From Candidatus Desulfofervidus auxilii (GTDB lineage: Bacteria > Desulfobacterota > Desulfofervidia > Desulfofervidales > Desulfofervidaceae), in the NCBI GenBank assembly GCA_030262725.1, contig JAJSZS010000008.1, forward strand, positions 1 to 64,000: 64,000 bases of DNA, written 5' to 3'. A program made the position numbers and the translations under genes. Under the pieces are notes generated by a model. The model was not told where the DNA came from. It ran no database searches and was given only the letters and a program-made list of their open reading frames with translations. Of this stretch, positions 61,729 to 64,000 are shown one piece after another. Each line of letters begins with the position of its first letter. The first letter of the stretch is position 1.

Positions 61729-63936
61729 AGATATGAGTATAATAAGACTATTAGGTATACCTAAAATAGGTATAATTATAAGACTTGTTCCCAATGCTCC
61801 TAAAGCAGAACCAAAAAGGTCAATACCATAAAAAATAGAAGCCACTTTTTTGATTTCTTCACCTGCCTGACGATATGTTTCAGCTGCAGTGAGAAACTGC
61901 ATACCACCTAAAATGCCAGCCAAAAGTAAAAGACTCGGAAAAAGTAAATGGATTAAAATAGGATATTGTAAAACTTTCATATTATTAAGAAAATAAACAA
62001 TACCTAATTCTATAAAACAAATTATGCATAAGCCTGCTTGTAGGTATAAGAGAAATTTTTTTGGTTTACTGGGAGGATAAGAGCGAATAATAAAACTTCC
62101 AAAAGTAAGTCCTAACATAAAGGCAGTAATGAGGATAGCAAGTTCATGATAAACATAACCATAAAATACTTGAAAGCTAATAAAAACTATAATTTCTAAG
62201 CTCATTTCAGTAAATCCTGTTATAAAAACAGCATTAAATAAAGGTAGGTTTAAATATCTTTTAGAAAATATAAAAATTAATATACCTAGAGCAATTATGA
62301 AGAACAAACAATAAGTTAAAGATAGATGTCTTAATTTTAAGACTGTTTTTCTTATAGCCGGAAAATGAGTAGTACTCCATAACACCATTCCGTAAAAATA
62401 ACATCTTGGTTTTAAATCTGTATTTAAATCAAAAATCTTTGTTTCTTCTAAAATAGATTTAAAAAAGGCGAGTTTTAAAGGGGAGAGGTCAAATTTGAGA
62501 TAATATTCTTGAACGTATTTGAGATTAAGCTTTCGTTCTTTTATACGTTCAAAAAGTACTTCCATATTAGGTGTTAAAGTATTTTTTGAAGGGCTAGCTA
62601 AAAAATAAGCCTTTTCACCTGGCAAAGCTAATACTTCTTTAAAAACTGTTTTAAGTGTAAAATATATACTTCTTAAAAAGTCTGCTAATACCAATCCAAT
62701 CATATCTGGGGCAGAAGAGACACTGAGACAGAAGATTCCATTTTTATCTAAAATATTTTTTACTTCTTTAAAGAAATCTTGAGTATAAAAACGATTGAGT
62801 TGTGCAGTTACTGGATCACCTAAGTGAAGAATAATAACGTCAAATTTTTTTGTAATATTTTTTATAAATAATCGCCCATCTTGATGAAATACATTTACAC
62901 GCTTGTCTTTTAAAGCATTTTTAATCTCATTAGGCAAATATCTTTTACTTAATTTAATTAAATATGGATCAAGTTCTACATAAATAATATTTTTTATTGA
63001 TGGATGTTTTAAAATTTCATTCAAACAACCTGAGACTCCTCCTCCAATTAAAAGCACAGATTTGGGTTTGGGATGTTCCAATAAAGCGAGATGAACAGCA
63101 TATTCAGTTGTAGCTGGGTCAGGATAAGTAAAGGCATAAAGACCACTTTCATAAACAATAATTTGATTCTGTGTTTTTAAAAATGTCAAATGCCCATATA
63201 TTGTATCTTTAGATACAATTACTTTATAAGGTTGCCATTGCCACTGTCGACTCTTTTTTTCAAGCCACTGCCAATTGATTAAACTGATAAAAATTAAACA
63301 AAGAATAAGAAAATTTAAAACTTTTAATATTTTAGAAAATCTTTGGCCATAAAACCAACTATAAGTAGCAATTAATAAAGAAAGATAAAGAGCAATTTTA
63401 AGAATAGGTATTTTAGGACATAAAAAGAAATAAAAGAGGATACCTCCTATTCCTGCTCCAATAGCTTCTTTTAAATAAACCTGAGTAATAACTTGATTTT
63501 GAGAGAATTTTCTTAAAACTTCACATCCTAAAGTAAAAAGGGCTCCAATAAAAAAAGCATAAGGTAAAAGAATGAGAAAAGAGACTATTAATGATTCAAG
63601 CACAGAGTTTATTTCACCTAATCCTAAAATAGGTTTAATTAAACGACAAAGAATAAGACAGCCTGGTAAAGTTAAAGAAATAATTGAAAAGAAGAAAAAG
63701 AAAAAAATTTTTTCTTTTTTTATCCATCTAGCTATAAAACTTCCTAATCCTGTCCACAATAGCCAACTAGCTAAGGCAATACCAGCAGTAATTTCATTAC
63801 CAGATAAAAGAACCATTAATTCCCTTAAAAACAGAATTTGTCCTAAAGTGGCAGCCAGACCTAAAAGGATAAATGCACTACCTAAAGGCATATTCAGACA
63901 ATACCCTAGGCTTGAAAAAGAGACAAGATGATTCAT
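61693..63936 (-). CDS. Membrane-fused spermidine synthase-like protein
   Basis: 747 aa. An N-terminal membrane part (about 6-8 segments, residues 15-215) precedes a spermidine synthase/methyltransferase-like domain (about 235-450: VLLIGGGVSGCLNEIL, IIYVELDPYLIKLSKR, DVIILHLGDPVTAQLNRFYT), and a second membrane part follows (530-745). Such fused proteins often act on unknown aminopropyl or methyl substrates, not on putrescine. The start may also be M16. Its 3' end overlaps AmrS. Confidence 0.8.
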   Translation of the reverse strand: MNHLVSFSSLGYCLNMPLGSAFILLGLAATLGQILFLRELMVLLSGNEITAGIALASWLLWTGLGSFIARWIKKEKIFFFFFFSIISLTLPGCLILCRLIKPILGLGEINSVLESLIVSFLILLPYAFFIGALFTLGCEVLRKFSQNQVITQVYLKEAIGAGIGGILFYFFLCPKIPILKIALYLSLLIATYSWFYGQRFSKILKVLNFLILCLIFISLINWQWLEKKSRQWQWQPYKVIVSKDTIYGHLTFLKTQNQIIVYESGLYAFTYPDPATTEYAVHLALLEHPKPKSVLLIGGGVSGCLNEILKHPSIKNIIYVELDPYLIKLSKRYLPNEIKNALKDKRVNVFHQDGRLFIKNITKKFDVIILHLGDPVTAQLNRFYTQDFFKEVKNILDKNGIFCLSVSSAPDMIGLVLADFLRSIYFTLKTVFKEVLALPGEKAYFLASPSKNTLTPNMEVLFERIKERKLNLKYVQEYYLKFDLSPLKLAFFKSILEETKIFDLNTDLKPRCYFYGMVLWSTTHFPAIRKTVLKLRHLSLTYCLFFIIALGILIFIFSKRYLNLPLFNAVFITGFTEMSLEIIVFISFQVFYGYVYHELAILITAFMLGLTFGSFIIRSYPPSKPKKFLLYLQAGLCIICFIELGIVYFLNNMKVLQYPILIHLLFPSLLLLAGILGGMQFLTAAETYRQAGEEIKKVASIFYGIDLFGSALGALGTSLIIIPILGIPNSLIILISLNLLALFLLLF

Positions 63937-63949
63937 TAATAAAAAACGC

Positions 63950-64000
63950 TTGACTAATTTTTAAAACTAATGTTAGATAAGCTGAAAAAAGAAAGGGAGG
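63950..64000 (+). promoter_or_regulatory. Sigma-70-like promoter and ribosome-binding site of a gene beyond the window
   Basis: TTGACT (63950-63955), 17-bp spacer, TTAGAT (63973-63978), and GGGAGG at 63995-64000, the last bases of the window. A gene on the plus strand probably starts within a few nt. Confidence 0.4.

Overview
The window is AT-rich chromosomal DNA from a Gram-negative bacterium. Lipid A/LPS core genes (waaA, lpxK, waaF) imply an outer membrane. The mix of an exosortase/PEP-CTERM system, type IV pilus minor pilins with PilY1, NtrC-type sigma-54 regulation, TSUP transporters, a receiver-containing Lon protease and hexulose-phosphate genes suggests a sulfate-reducing, probably thermophilic deltaproteobacterial lineage such as Desulfofervidus. 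That placement is inference from gene content only.

Layout. 1-9886 (minus strand) is an exopolysaccharide locus: APS kinase cysC, a flippase, three sulfotransferases (one broken by a TGA), a GT4, a Wzy/ligase-like protein, a GH20 hydrolase and, after a gap, a NodB deacetylase. It looks built to make a sulfated surface polymer. 10040-11428 holds a PIN toxin/antitoxin pair flanked by 19-bp repeats and a small orphan gene with its own sigma-54 promoter. 11703-29718 is the exosortase/PEP-CTERM exopolysaccharide system: initiating phosphoglycosyl transferase, PrsT-type TPR lipoprotein, ExeA-like ATPase, BY-kinase, chain-length protein, outer-membrane barrel, Wza-like export protein, two PEP-CTERM substrates, two GT4 enzymes, a radical SAM/SPASM protein, exosortase-EpsI and a PEP-CTERM rhodanese. 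A HepT/MntA toxin-antitoxin pair sits among the glycosyltransferases. Sigma-54 promoters with a shared 17-bp upstream element drive the PEP-CTERM genes.

30047-39994 holds sixA, a PilY1-type pilus-tip protein, four minor pilins and an OmpR-type two-component system. The PilY1 reading frame contains an in-frame UGA followed at exact bacterial spacing by a SECIS-like hairpin whose loop sequence and loop position match E. coli fdhF. PilY1 is therefore predicted to be a selenoprotein. This is the strongest new observation in the window.

40062-43700 is housekeeping: tRNA-Pro(CGG), a SplB-like radical SAM protein, hpt, an Lrp-type sensor domain and the hexulose-phosphate pair hxlB/hxlA. 43767-54590 is a coherent signalling module: two TSUP transporter operons with small membrane partners, a heme-motif histidine kinase, a receiver-kinase hybrid, an NtrC-type activator, small proteins sharing one helix motif, and a Lon protease with a receiver domain inserted before Walker A. 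Putative activator sites (TTRCW-N3-TGNAA) lie upstream of the sigma-54 promoters. 54593-63936 holds uvrC, the LPS genes, a coiled-coil nuclease-like protein, an AmrS-type radical SAM protein with a twin-arginine N-terminus and a membrane-fused spermidine synthase-like protein. The right end carries a promoter and ribosome-binding site for a gene beyond the window.
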